NCBI RefSeq assembly: GCF_003024155.1
Contig: NZ_CP028136.1
Span: 1,860,001 to 1,924,000, forward strand
Length of the DNA: 64,000 nt
Origin: Christiangramia fulva
Lineage (GTDB): Bacteria; Bacteroidota; Bacteroidia; Flavobacteriales; Flavobacteriaceae
Direction of reading: 5' to 3'
Positions 10,706-18,181 of this stretch are shown here, piece by piece. The notes below the pieces were generated by a model. That model was not told the DNA's origin, searched no databases, and saw only the letters and a program-made list of their open reading frames with translations. Every line of letters starts with the position of its first letter. Position 1 is the stretch's first letter. The translations under genes and the position numbers were made by a program.

Positions 10706-10726
10706 CCCATCCTATAAAATGAGATT

Positions 10727-11107
10727 ATGAATATTCCTCAAGAATTAAAGTACACAAAAGACCACGAATGGGTTAAAATAGAAGGGGATACCGCTACCAT
10801 TGGAGTGACCGATTTTGCTCAGGGCGAATTGGGAGACATCGTTTATGTAGAGGTAGAAACCCTTGATGAAACCCTTCATAAAGAAGAAGTTTTTGGTACC
10901 GTTGAAGCTGTAAAAACGGTTTCAGATTTGTTTATGCCAGTTTCCGGAGAGATCATCGAATTCAACGACAGCCTCGAAGATGAGCCTGAAAAGGTAAATA
11001 ACGATCCCTATGGAAAAGGCTGGATGATCAAAGTGAAACTTTCTGAGCCTTCAGAAATAGAAGAACTTTTAACTGCAGAAGAATATAAAGAAGTAATTGC
11101 CAGCTAG
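10727..11107 (+). CDS. gcvH: Glycine cleavage system H protein
   Basis: The 126-residue chain matches the length of GcvH, the lipoylated carrier that shuttles the aminomethyl group between the P, T and L proteins of glycine cleavage. The opening [10 protein letters not shown] and [17 protein letters not shown] are family signatures. The lipoylation lysine is Lys63 in the motif [11 protein letters not shown]. The other glycine cleavage genes are not nearby. The 3' end overlaps the TTG start of the VanZ-like gene by 11 bases, suggesting translational coupling. Confidence 0.97.
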   Translation: MNIPQELKYTKDHEWVKIEGDTATIGVTDFAQGELGDIVYVEVETLDETLHKEEVFGTVEAVKTVSDLFMPVSGEIIEFNDSLEDEPEKVNNDPYGKGWMIKVKLSEPSEIEELLTAEEYKEVIAS

Positions 11108-11492
11108 AATTTTTCTTTTTCTTTCGTCCGCCTACACCTGCCTGATACTTTGGTTGTCATTGACGCACCTGGGTAAGATAAGTATTGCGGGCTTTAACCC
11201 AACAGACAAAATGCTCCATGCCGGAGCATATTTGTTTTTAGCACTTTTATGGGAGTTTTATATCCTCTTAAAAAGAAAGGATTTTAAACAATATCGCGCC
11301 AATGTTTTATGGGTGGCGCTGGCCTGTTTCATTTTTGGTATGTTAATTGAGGTTTTACAGGGAACGCTCACCAGTTATAGAACGCCAGACTGGTTCGATA
11401 TTTTGGCTAATTCTACTGGTATTGGTCTTGCTGTTTTGATTTTTTTGGGATTTGCATCCCTTTTGAAAAATTTGAAACAAAAGCTGGGTTAA
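11097..11492 (+). CDS. VanZ-like family membrane protein
   Basis: A 131-residue protein with about four hydrophobic helices: [19 protein letters not shown] near the N-terminus, then segments near 40-55, 70-88 and 105-123. The pattern [18 protein letters not shown] and the later [25 protein letters not shown] are typical of the VanZ-like family, with conserved acidic and polar residues in the membrane helices. VanZ is known for low-level teicoplanin resistance in enterococci, but chromosomal members such as this one have no established function. The start is TTG and overlaps gcvH by 11 bases; no ATG occurs before the first helix. Confidence 0.85.
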   Translation: MPARIFLFLSSAYTCLILWLSLTHLGKISIAGFNPTDKMLHAGAYLFLALLWEFYILLKRKDFKQYRANVLWVALACFIFGMLIEVLQGTLTSYRTPDWFDILANSTGIGLAVLIFLGFASLLKNLKQKLG

Positions 11493-11529
11493 TCGTTTTT
11501 TAGTAAAATCTTTTGTAATTAATTCAATT

Positions 11530-11721
11530 ATGGAGCCCGGGAAAAATCCTGAAACACACCTGAGTCGGAAGTGGATCCTTTTTTTACAAATAGGATTCAT
11601 TATCGTACTTTTTCTAACCCTTCAGGCCATTCAATGGGAGTCCAAACGCGACAAACGCCAGAGCACTACCAGATCTGGTGAGGAACCTATAGTAGAAGAG
11701 ACACTTACGCTCAACCATTAA
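11530..11721 (+). pseudogene. TonB-like N-terminal stub (63 codons), truncated paralogue of the downstream tonB
   Basis: The frame encodes MEPGKNPETHLSRKWILFL and a membrane helix, then a short polar tail ending ETLTLNH. Aligned with the full TonB at 12075, 19 of the first 36 residues are identical, including MEP.KNP and LFLQ.G.I.V. It has the cytoplasmic tip and membrane anchor only: the proline-rich spacer and C-terminal receptor-binding domain are missing. I see no leftover TonB sequence in the 353 bases after its stop. It may be a decayed duplicate of tonB or a small membrane protein in its own right; the sequence alone does not decide. Confidence 0.6.
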
Positions 11722-12074
11722 AGAAACACATAGAGCAAAACCAGACTACCGTGTAATTTGAGGCTTTACTGGTACAAATTTTGTTATAATTATTAGTGAA
11801 TAAATGGGGTGGGGCGATAGAATAGATAAAAATATTTAGGTCTACTCTGCCATTGTTGAGAAAGAAAGCGAAAATTTAAAAATTCCGGCATAGTGGAAAA
11901 ACAAGGAAGAAAACCAGTTCGCTTTTCGTATTAGATGCCGATTCGCTTAAAAGTGCAGAACTGATAATGAACGATTTAAAAATAATCGTTATTTTTAAAA
12001 GCTTATTATTTCAGATAAGTTTAGTTTTTTAGAAAAAATCTTTATTTTAGCAACCCTTAACAATATAACGCATT
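11722..12074 (+). other. 353-base intergenic region between the TonB stub and tonB
   Basis: AT-rich sequence with no ORF that I can support. It contains a weak terminator-like hairpin at 11970-11996. A near-consensus -7 element, TATTTTAG at 12043-12050 (one mismatch to TAnnTTTG), lies 24 bases before tonB and is the likely tonB promoter. Nothing else recognisable was found in 11722-11969. Confidence 0.5.
11970..11996 (+). terminator. Weak intrinsic terminator-like hairpin upstream of tonB
   Basis: AACGATT (11970-11976) pairs with AATCGTT (11984-11990) around a 7-base AT loop and is followed by ATTTTT. The stem is only seven pairs and AT-rich, so it would be a weak terminator. It could end the gcvH-VanZ-stub transcript. 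Confidence 0.35.
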
Positions 12075-12797
12075 ATGGAACCTAAGAAAAATCCTAAAGC
12101 TGATTTAAACAGAAACAGAGTGCTTTTTCTGCAGCTGGGCCTTATTCTTGTTCTTTTGATCACGTGGAGAGCCATCGAATATAAAAATTACGATGCCCAA
12201 AAGATCGATATAGGGCAAGTAAACATGGATGCCCTTGAAGAAGAAGACGTGCCAATTACTGAGATGCAGAATACTCCGCCGCCACCGCCACCGCCACCAC
12301 CGGCACCAGAGGTGATCGAAGTGGTAGAAGATGAGGAAGAAGTAGAGGAAGATGAGATCCAGTCTACAGAAACCAATCTTGATGAGATCGTGGAAGTACA
12401 GGAAGTGGTTGAAGCACCAGTTGAAGAAGAGGTAGAAGATGTTCCATTTGCGGTTATTGAAGATGTACCAATTTACCCTGGTTGTGAGAATCTAAAGAAC
12501 AACGATCAGCGAAAAAAATGTATGAGTGAAAAGATCAGCAACTTTGTAAACAAGAATTTTGATACTGATCTTGGAGCTGAACTTGGTCTTAGCGGGATTA
12601 ACCGTGTAATCGTCCAGTTCAGGATTGATGAAAAAGGGAATATAGGTCAGGTGAGAGCACGGGCTCCACACCCAAGACTGGAACAGGAAGCCGTTCGAGT
12701 GATCAATAATTTACCTAAGATGAAGCCTGGTAAACAACGAGGAAAGCCTGTTGGTGTAATGTACTCATTGCCAATTGTCTTTAAGGTTCAGGACTAA
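12075..12797 (+). CDS. tonB: Energy transducer TonB
   Basis: A 240-residue TonB-family protein that couples the ExbB/ExbD proton motor in the inner membrane to outer membrane receptors. One membrane helix spans roughly residues 16-35. A periplasmic stretch holds a run of nine prolines (68-76) and a very acidic segment (about 80-130). The C-terminal TonB domain (about 150-240) has VIVQFRIDEKGNIGQV, LEQEAVRVINNLP and GKPVGVMYSLPIVF. Cys136 (in YPGCENL) and Cys149 flank the domain start. The upstream stub shares its N-terminus, and the downstream RemB-like gene shares its C-terminal domain type. No exbB or exbD is in the window. Confidence 0.95.
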   Translation: MEPKKNPKADLNRNRVLFLQLGLILVLLITWRAIEYKNYDAQKIDIGQVNMDALEEEDVPITEMQNTPPPPPPPPPAPEVIEVVEDEEEVEEDEIQSTETNLDEIVEVQEVVEAPVEEEVEDVPFAVIEDVPIYPGCENLKNNDQRKKCMSEKISNFVNKNFDTDLGAELGLSGINRVIVQFRIDEKGNIGQVRARAPHPRLEQEAVRVINNLPKMKPGKQRGKPVGVMYSLPIVFKVQD

Positions 12798-12819
12798 AAG
12801 AAAAGCATATATAAATATC

Positions 12820-12846
12820 AAATCCCGGTTTTGCCGGGATTTTTTA
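12820..12846 (+). terminator. Intrinsic terminator after tonB
   Basis: AATCCCGG and CCGGGATT form a GC-rich stem around TTTTG, followed by a run of Ts from 12841. It separates tonB from the RemB-like gene and argues against the earlier in-frame start of that gene at 12831, which lies inside this hairpin. Confidence 0.85.
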
Positions 12847-12911
12847 TTTTACCTAAGCTACGCCTTAGGAGAAAAAATGTATATTTAGCCGTAAAATGTC
12901 CCAATACAAAC

Positions 12912-15047
12912 ATGAAGTATCTACTACTTCTCTTATGCCTTTTTCAAAGTCTTCGGTTCGTAGCACAGGAAAATGCTTTACCTTCCGAACTCTATCCTGA
13001 ATTTGAACAATGTAAGGACGTGAATTACTCCGGTAGGGAGTTTTGTTTTCGCAGGACCCTTATTTCTGAAATCCTTTCTAATTTTAATTTACCTGAAATT
13101 GTTAAAAAAGACCAGTATCGCGGGGAAATAACAGTGATCTTTGAAGTGAGTGAAGAAGGTAAGTTCGAGCTTATTTACCAGGATGCTGCTTATGAAGAGC
13201 TGAAAGATGAAATGAAAAGGGTTTTTGAAAAAATGGCTGTAGTGAAACCAGCTACTTACAACGGCAGGCCCATCCATATGCAGTTCAAAACCCGAATTCA
13301 AATTCCTTTGGAAAGAAACACACTCGAGGCAAAGGAAGTGAATCTTGAGAAGCAGGAAATTTCTATAATTTCAGAAGAAAACTCTAAAAAAGTATATTCT
13401 GAAAACAGGAATTCTCTTGAAGAATATGCTGATATACGATCTGAAGAATTTACAAATCCGAGGTATGAAAGTCAGATAAATATTCCGTTTTCCCATGAAT
13501 TCTATAGCAGGTTCGACGCAGAGATTAACCGTGTAGGAGCCAATTTTCATTCAGCTTCCAAGCCTTTACTTTTTGGAGATGTCAATAATTACTATGATTT
13601 TAAGGAGCATCGCCGGGATTTGCTTAAGCAGAAATCTTCCTGGGGTGGACGAAAACTATGGAACGAACACCTGGTGCGTTTTCAAACCGATGATTACTGG
13701 TTTACTTTAGATCCTGCCGTAGATCTTCAGATTGGAAAAGATTTTAATGACAGTGAACACGATTTTACCTATAACAATACCCGCGCTGCGATCATTCAGG
13801 GTGGTTTAGGCGAGCACTTTAATTTTTATTCAGTTATTTACGAAAATCAGGGGCGTTTTGCTGCTTATTATAATCGTTTCGCTGAGTCGATTCGTCCGGC
13901 TGGTGGCGATCCGGCCATTATTCCGGGCCGTGGCATCGCAAAGACCTTTATGAACGATGGCTATGATTATCCTGTCGCGGAAGGATATTTGTCTTTTTCA
14001 CCTTCCAAATTTATCAATATTCAGTTTGGTCATGGAAAGAATTTTATTGGAGATGGTTATCGGTCTCTCATACTCAGTGACAATGCGTCGCCTTATCCTT
14101 ATTTGAAAATCAACACGACTTTTTGGAAAATAAAGTACACCAATACCTGGATGTCTTTGCGCGATGTACGGCCTGATGTAGTCAATAGTGGTTCTTATCG
14201 AACAAAATACATCGCGAATCATTATCTAAGCTGGAATACTACCAGAAGGCTCAACCTGGGCTTTTTTGAGTCAGTGATGTGGGAAAATGATAATGGCCGC
14301 GGTTTCGATCTGAATTATCTGAACCCTGTGATATTTTACCGCGCCATCGAATTTGCCACCGGTGCTGATGGGGGAAATGCTATAATTGGCTTAACTGGAA
14401 AATATAAATTTTCTGATCATTTTTATGCATACGGACAGTGGCTTATCGATGAATTTTCCTCAGTTGATGTGGTTGGTGGGGAAAAAAGCTGGAAGAACAA
14501 ACATGGATTCCAGTTAGGAGCCAAATATTTTGACGCTTTCAATGTGCCTGATCTTTATCTCCAGGCAGAATATAATCAGGTGCGGCCTTATACCTATTCC
14601 CATAACTCCATTATTCTTAATTACGGCCATAACAATCAATCTATGGCGCATTTATGGGGAGCAAATTTCAGGGAATTCATTGGAATAGCGAGGTATAAAA
14701 TTGATCGCTGGTACGGAAGCGCCAAAATGATCTATGGAAAGCGTGGTTTTGATTTTGTCAATGCCGGTGAAAAAACTAATTATGGCCAGGATATTTACAG
14801 AACCGAAGATGACCGGGTATATGAATATGGCGTGGAGATTGGCCAGGGAAATACCACAAGGTCATTTTACAGCGAACTCGAAGCAGGTTATCTGGTAAAT
14901 CCCACTACAAACCTGAAGCTTTACGCAAATTTCATTTATCGCAATTTCAATCCTCAGGTCGATACCATGACCCAATTTGATAATTCTACAGTTTGGATCA
15001 ACTTTGGGTTAAGAACAGATATTTTTAACTGGTATTTGGATTATTAA
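12912..15047 (+). CDS. remB: RemB-like gliding motility outer membrane protein with TonB-C-like N-terminal domain
   Basis: A 711-residue secreted protein. The ATG at 12912 begins a clear signal peptide (MKYLLLLLCLFQSLRFVAQ); a longer frame reaches back to 12831 but starts inside the tonB terminator. Residues about 25-133 look like a TonB C-terminal domain: YPEFEQC, a second Cys at 45, FEVSEEGKFELIY, ELKDEMKRVF and YNGRPIHMQFKTRI. The remainder, from about residue 200, is beta-barrel-like with many aromatic strands (RFQTDDYWFTLDPAVDLQIG) and resembles Wzi-type capsule assembly barrels. This architecture and the sequence style fit RemB of Flavobacterium johnsoniae, a protein needed for normal gliding; the match is from memory, so the name is probable and not certain. 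A weak -7 element, TATATTTA, lies at 12880-12887. Confidence 0.68.
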   Translation: MKYLLLLLCLFQSLRFVAQENALPSELYPEFEQCKDVNYSGREFCFRRTLISEILSNFNLPEIVKKDQYRGEITVIFEVSEEGKFELIYQDAAYEELKDEMKRVFEKMAVVKPATYNGRPIHMQFKTRIQIPLERNTLEAKEVNLEKQEISIISEENSKKVYSENRNSLEEYADIRSEEFTNPRYESQINIPFSHEFYSRFDAEINRVGANFHSASKPLLFGDVNNYYDFKEHRRDLLKQKSSWGGRKLWNEHLVRFQTDDYWFTLDPAVDLQIGKDFNDSEHDFTYNNTRAAIIQGGLGEHFNFYSVIYENQGRFAAYYNRFAESIRPAGGDPAIIPGRGIAKTFMNDGYDYPVAEGYLSFSPSKFINIQFGHGKNFIGDGYRSLILSDNASPYPYLKINTTFWKIKYTNTWMSLRDVRPDVVNSGSYRTKYIANHYLSWNTTRRLNLGFFESVMWENDNGRGFDLNYLNPVIFYRAIEFATGADGGNAIIGLTGKYKFSDHFYAYGQWLIDEFSSVDVVGGEKSWKNKHGFQLGAKYFDAFNVPDLYLQAEYNQVRPYTYSHNSIILNYGHNNQSMAHLWGANFREFIGIARYKIDRWYGSAKMIYGKRGFDFVNAGEKTNYGQDIYRTEDDRVYEYGVEIGQGNTTRSFYSELEAGYLVNPTTNLKLYANFIYRNFNPQVDTMTQFDNSTVWINFGLRTDIFNWYLDY

Positions 15048-15084
15048 GGATTTTTCTTTCTAAAAAATTAACGTGAAGCCTTCC

Positions 15085-15114
15085 TTGCCAAAACCCAATT
15101 AAGGAGTATCTTTG
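15085..15114 (+). promoter_or_regulatory. Promoter for the heme O synthase / oxidase operon
   Basis: TTG at 15085-15087 and a perfect TATCTTTG at 15107-15114 are 19 bases apart. Transcription would begin near 15120, that is after the most upstream possible start codon (TTG, 15112), which overlaps this element. Confidence 0.6.
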
Positions 15115-15135
15115 CGCCAGTTAAAAAATAGCTTT

Positions 15136-16038
15136 TTGGGCAGCACGCGCGTACATACTTCCACCGCATCAATTCTGACTGATTTTAAGGAAATTACCAA
15201 GATGAGACTCGCTATTAGCGTTGTCTTTTCTTCGGTTGCAGGTTATTTTCTCGGCGCCGATAACATCGATTTTGTCGTGGTATTTTTGCTTGCGGTTGGA
15301 GGATATCTGATGGTGGGAGCTTCAAATGCCTATAACCAGATTATTGAGCGACGACTGGATGCGCTGATGGACCGCACAAAAAATCGTCCACTGCCGGCAG
15401 GTCGCATGTCGGTTACCACCGCTTTTATTATTGCAGTTGTTTTTACTGTTTTGGGAATTATAGTTCTATATATTATAAATCCTAAAACGGCGATGTTTGG
15501 TGCGATTAGCATCTTTTTGTATGTGAGCGTTTACACTCCCTTAAAAACCAAAACTCCGCTTTCAGTATTTGTAGGAGCATTTCCTGGAGCTATCCCATTT
15601 ATGTTGGGATGGGTGGCCGCGAGTGGCCATTTTGGTATTGAACCCGGAACTTTATTTATGATACAGTTTTTCTGGCAGTTTCCACATTTCTGGGCTTTAG
15701 GTTGGTGGTTGTATGATGACTATAAGAAAGGCGGATTTTTCATGTTGCCAACTGGAAAAAGGGATAGGGGAACGGCCATCCAGATTGTTCTCTACACTTT
15801 ATGGACCATAATGGCTTCACTCATACCGGTTTTCGGGGTTACAGGAAAATTATACATCACTCCTTTTTCAGGTATGATCATCCTGTTTTTAGGTTTGGGA
15901 ATGCTTTATTATGCTTTTAGATTGTTCAGGGAAAAGACTGCTGCTGCTGCCAGGAAACTCATGTTCGCCAGCGTTTCATATCTAACGCTGCTCCAAATAG
16001 TATACGTATTGGATAAATTTATTAGAGAATGGATTTAA
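15136..16038 (+). CDS. ctaB: Heme O synthase (protoheme IX farnesyltransferase, CyoE/CtaB)
   Basis: An integral membrane prenyltransferase that attaches a farnesyl group to heme B to make heme O for the terminal oxidase. Conserved sites are NAYNQIIERRLDALMDRT (first Asp-rich motif), YTPLKTKTPLSVFVGAFPG and the aromatic FFWQFPHFWALGWW. The frame is open back to a TTG at 15112, but that codon lies inside the -7 promoter element. I therefore prefer the TTG at 15136, giving 300 residues and keeping the conserved DFKEITKMRLAISVVFSS opening. The first ATG (15202) would cut into that block. It overlaps the next gene by 10 bases and leads the oxidase cluster. Confidence 0.93.
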   Translation: MGSTRVHTSTASILTDFKEITKMRLAISVVFSSVAGYFLGADNIDFVVVFLLAVGGYLMVGASNAYNQIIERRLDALMDRTKNRPLPAGRMSVTTAFIIAVVFTVLGIIVLYIINPKTAMFGAISIFLYVSVYTPLKTKTPLSVFVGAFPGAIPFMLGWVAASGHFGIEPGTLFMIQFFWQFPHFWALGWWLYDDYKKGGFFMLPTGKRDRGTAIQIVLYTLWTIMASLIPVFGVTGKLYITPFSGMIILFLGLGMLYYAFRLFREKTAAAARKLMFASVSYLTLLQIVYVLDKFIREWI

Positions 16039-16610
16039 CAGAAGGATCAGACAAAAAAAAACACGGCCGTGCCAAAAAGATGATGCTTTGGTTCGGTATC
16101 GTAAGTATGGCAATGACCTTTGCGGGCTTGACCAGTGCTTATGTGGTAAGTAAAAATCGCCCTGACTGGCTTACAGATTTTCAACTTCCCATTTCTTTTT
16201 TATGGAGTACAATAGCAATTGTATTAAGTAGTCTTACTTTATACCTTAGCAAGAAAAGCATTTTAAAAGGAAATCGCCGTAACGCTTCGGCACTGCTTAT
16301 AGGAACTTTCCTCCTGGCGATTACTTTTGTGGTCTTCCAGTTTTATAGTTTTTCTGAAATTATTGCCCAGGGATACTACTTTACCGGAAGTGAAAGTACA
16401 GTAACCACCTCATTCATTTATATACTGGTATTGGTGCATTTAGTGCACCTGGCAGCGGGAATGATAGTTCTTTCAGTGGTAATTTATAACCATTTTAAAC
16501 AACGCTACAAAGCAGGTCAAATGCTTGGATTTGAGCTTGGTGCGATTTTTTGGCATTTTGTCGATTTTCTATGGGTATACCTGATTTTGTTTTTATATTT
16601 CTTTAGATAA
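16029..16610 (+). CDS. Cytochrome c oxidase subunit III family protein (short paralogue)
   Basis: A 193-residue membrane protein with about five hydrophobic helices. Typical subunit III features are LGFELGAIFWHFVDFLWVYL at the C-terminus and the early GLTSAYVVSKNRPDW. Subunit III of heme-copper oxidases supports the catalytic subunit I and stabilises proton uptake. This copy is the compact five-helix form. It starts inside the end of the heme O synthase gene and is followed by a second, longer subunit III gene, the tandem arrangement usual in Flavobacteria. Confidence 0.88.
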   Translation: MDLTEGSDKKKHGRAKKMMLWFGIVSMAMTFAGLTSAYVVSKNRPDWLTDFQLPISFLWSTIAIVLSSLTLYLSKKSILKGNRRNASALLIGTFLLAITFVVFQFYSFSEIIAQGYYFTGSESTVTTSFIYILVLVHLVHLAAGMIVLSVVIYNHFKQRYKAGQMLGFELGAIFWHFVDFLWVYLILFLYFFR

Positions 16611-16620
16611 TAAAATTGCG

Positions 16621-16628
16621 TATTTTTG
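16621..16628 (+). promoter_or_regulatory. -7 element upstream of the second subunit III gene
   Basis: TATTTTTG matches TAnnTTTG and is 27 bases before the start codon. No clear -33 TTTG was found at the right distance, so this may be a secondary promoter inside the operon. Confidence 0.35.
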
Positions 16629-16655
16629 CGCATCTTTTAATTTTAAAACACTTCT

Positions 16656-17636
16656 ATGGAGGCTACTGTTGTGAGAACAGGCACAGAAGGAAAGACCTGG
16701 GGCGGTGGAAATGAACCGCTGAAGGCCAGTTACGGAAAAATGATGATGTGGTTCTTCATCCTTTCCGATGCGTTGACTTTCTCGGGATTCCTTGCCGCTT
16801 ATGGTTTTTCAAGATTTAAATTTATTGATTCCTGGCCAATAGCCGATAACGTATTTACTCACTTTCCATTTTTACATGGCGTAGATGCGCCCATGTATTA
16901 TGTGGCATTCATGACCTTTATTCTGATTTTTTCATCAGTAACAATGGTTTTGGCCGTAGATGCCGGTCATCGCATGAAGCAGTCAAAAGTGATCCTGTAC
17001 CTTTTTCTTACCATAATTGGTGGTCTTATCTTTGTAGGCTCACAAGCCTGGGAGTGGACTAACTTTATCCAGGGAGAATATGGGGCAGTGGTGACCAAAG
17101 GTGATAATATTCTCCAGTTTGTGAATGGTGAAGGTGAGCGAGTGGCCATAGATGCTATTGGTGTTCCTATCTCCGGTGGCCGAATTGAACATCAGGAAAA
17201 CAACGGCCTTTGGTTTGAATCCGGTGCGGGCTTGCCTACCTATACTCTTGCAGAAGTGAAAGCAGGTTTCATGCAAAATGAAGATCTTTTTATAAAGACT
17301 CAAAGAACCATGGAAGATGGAACTAAAGAGATCCTGACCAGGCAACAGTCTATTGAAGTCTTGCAAAATGATGCTGTGGGAATTGTGGAAGGTGCTAACC
17401 TGGAGCATAATGAATACGGAGCTCCGCTTTTTGCTGACTTCTTCTTTTTTATTACTGGTTTTCATGGTTTCCACGTATTCTCAGGGGTAATAATTAACAT
17501 TATTATTTTCTTTAATGTCATTATAGGTACCTATGAAAGAAGAGGTACTTATGAAATGGTAGAAAAAGTGGGTCTTTACTGGCACTTTGTAGACCTTGTT
17601 TGGGTATTTGTTTTCACCTTCTTTTATCTTGTTTAA
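16656..17636 (+). CDS. Cytochrome c oxidase subunit III with large periplasmic/loop insertion
   Basis: A 326-residue subunit III. The ends are classic: GKMMMWFFILSDALTFSGF near residue 30, FVGSQAWEWTNFI near 130, FFFITGFHGFHVFSGV near 265 and GLYWHFVDLVWVFVFTFFYL at the C-terminus. Between the third and fourth of these blocks, residues about 143-255 form a polar insertion with no membrane helix (TKGDNILQFVNGEGERVAID and onward), roughly a third of the protein. The metal and heme centres are in subunit I, so the insertion should not affect catalysis directly. It lies 18 bases before the subunit IV gene. Confidence 0.92.
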   Translation: MEATVVRTGTEGKTWGGGNEPLKASYGKMMMWFFILSDALTFSGFLAAYGFSRFKFIDSWPIADNVFTHFPFLHGVDAPMYYVAFMTFILIFSSVTMVLAVDAGHRMKQSKVILYLFLTIIGGLIFVGSQAWEWTNFIQGEYGAVVTKGDNILQFVNGEGERVAIDAIGVPISGGRIEHQENNGLWFESGAGLPTYTLAEVKAGFMQNEDLFIKTQRTMEDGTKEILTRQQSIEVLQNDAVGIVEGANLEHNEYGAPLFADFFFFITGFHGFHVFSGVIINIIIFFNVIIGTYERRGTYEMVEKVGLYWHFVDLVWVFVFTFFYLV

Positions 17637-17653
17637 ATTAGTATTTAAAGATT

Positions 17654-18016
17654 ATGGCTCACGATACAACAGCAGCGGCTTCATCAAACGCTAAACGAAT
17701 CTGGACAGTATTCGGGATTCTTTCTATAGTTACCACTGTAGAGGTTGCCCTTGGTATTATAAGACCTGAATTTTTGGAGCATACCTCATTCCTTGCTATG
17801 AAACTCCTTAACTGGATCTTCATTATACTTACCTTGTATAAAGCATATTATATTGCCTGGGCTTTCATGCATATGGAGCATGAAACAAAAGGCCTCAGAA
17901 GGGCTGTTGTCTGGACCGCTCTGTTCCTAATTACCTACCTGGTCTTTATTCTTTTAACAGAAGGTGATTATATCTATGAAGTCTACAAAACAGGCCAAAT
18001 TGCCTGGGACTTCTAA
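17654..18016 (+). CDS. Cytochrome c oxidase subunit IV family protein (CtaF-like)
   Basis: A 120-residue protein with three hydrophobic helices (near 18-36, 46-66 and 85-103). The segment LYKAYYIAWAFMHMEHETKG followed by RRAVVWTALF is the hallmark of bacterial oxidase subunit IV. Its role is structural, at the edge of the oxidase. It closes the ctaB-coxIII-coxIII-coxIV run, and a terminator follows 20 bases after its stop. Confidence 0.9.
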   Translation: MAHDTTAAASSNAKRIWTVFGILSIVTTVEVALGIIRPEFLEHTSFLAMKLLNWIFIILTLYKAYYIAWAFMHMEHETKGLRRAVVWTALFLITYLVFILLTEGDYIYEVYKTGQIAWDF

Positions 18017-18035
18017 AAAAGTTAAAAAGCATTCA

Positions 18036-18066
18036 AAAGGCGGTTTTCTTAAACCGTCTTTTTATT
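18036..18066 (+). terminator. Intrinsic terminator after oxidase subunit IV
   Basis: AAAAGGCGGTTT pairs with AAACCGTCTTTT around TCTT (one G-T pair) and is followed by TTTTTA. The U-tract runs straight into a TATTTTTG promoter-like element. Confidence 0.8.
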
Positions 18067-18070
18067 TTTG
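18063..18070 (+). promoter_or_regulatory. -7 element fused to the preceding terminator
   Basis: TATTTTTG fits TAnnTTTG. It begins within the T-run of the terminator, so any -33 contact would lie in the hairpin. If used, the leader of the next gene would be about 105 bases. Confidence 0.3.
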
Positions 18071-18181
18071 TAGCCCCTTGTAAAACAGGATTTTTTAGTT
18101 GAAATTTATCCGAAACAGCACAGCTTAAATCTGCAAATCGGTGAATTCCATCTGATATGAATAACAGTTCAATTTAAACAG

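Noticed and set aside
12188..12376. Glycine/serine-rich minus ORF opposite tonB
   Set aside because: It is the reverse reading of the proline and acidic codon repeats of TonB.
12831..12911. Upstream start for the RemB-like gene
   Set aside because: It falls inside the tonB terminator and would block the signal peptide.
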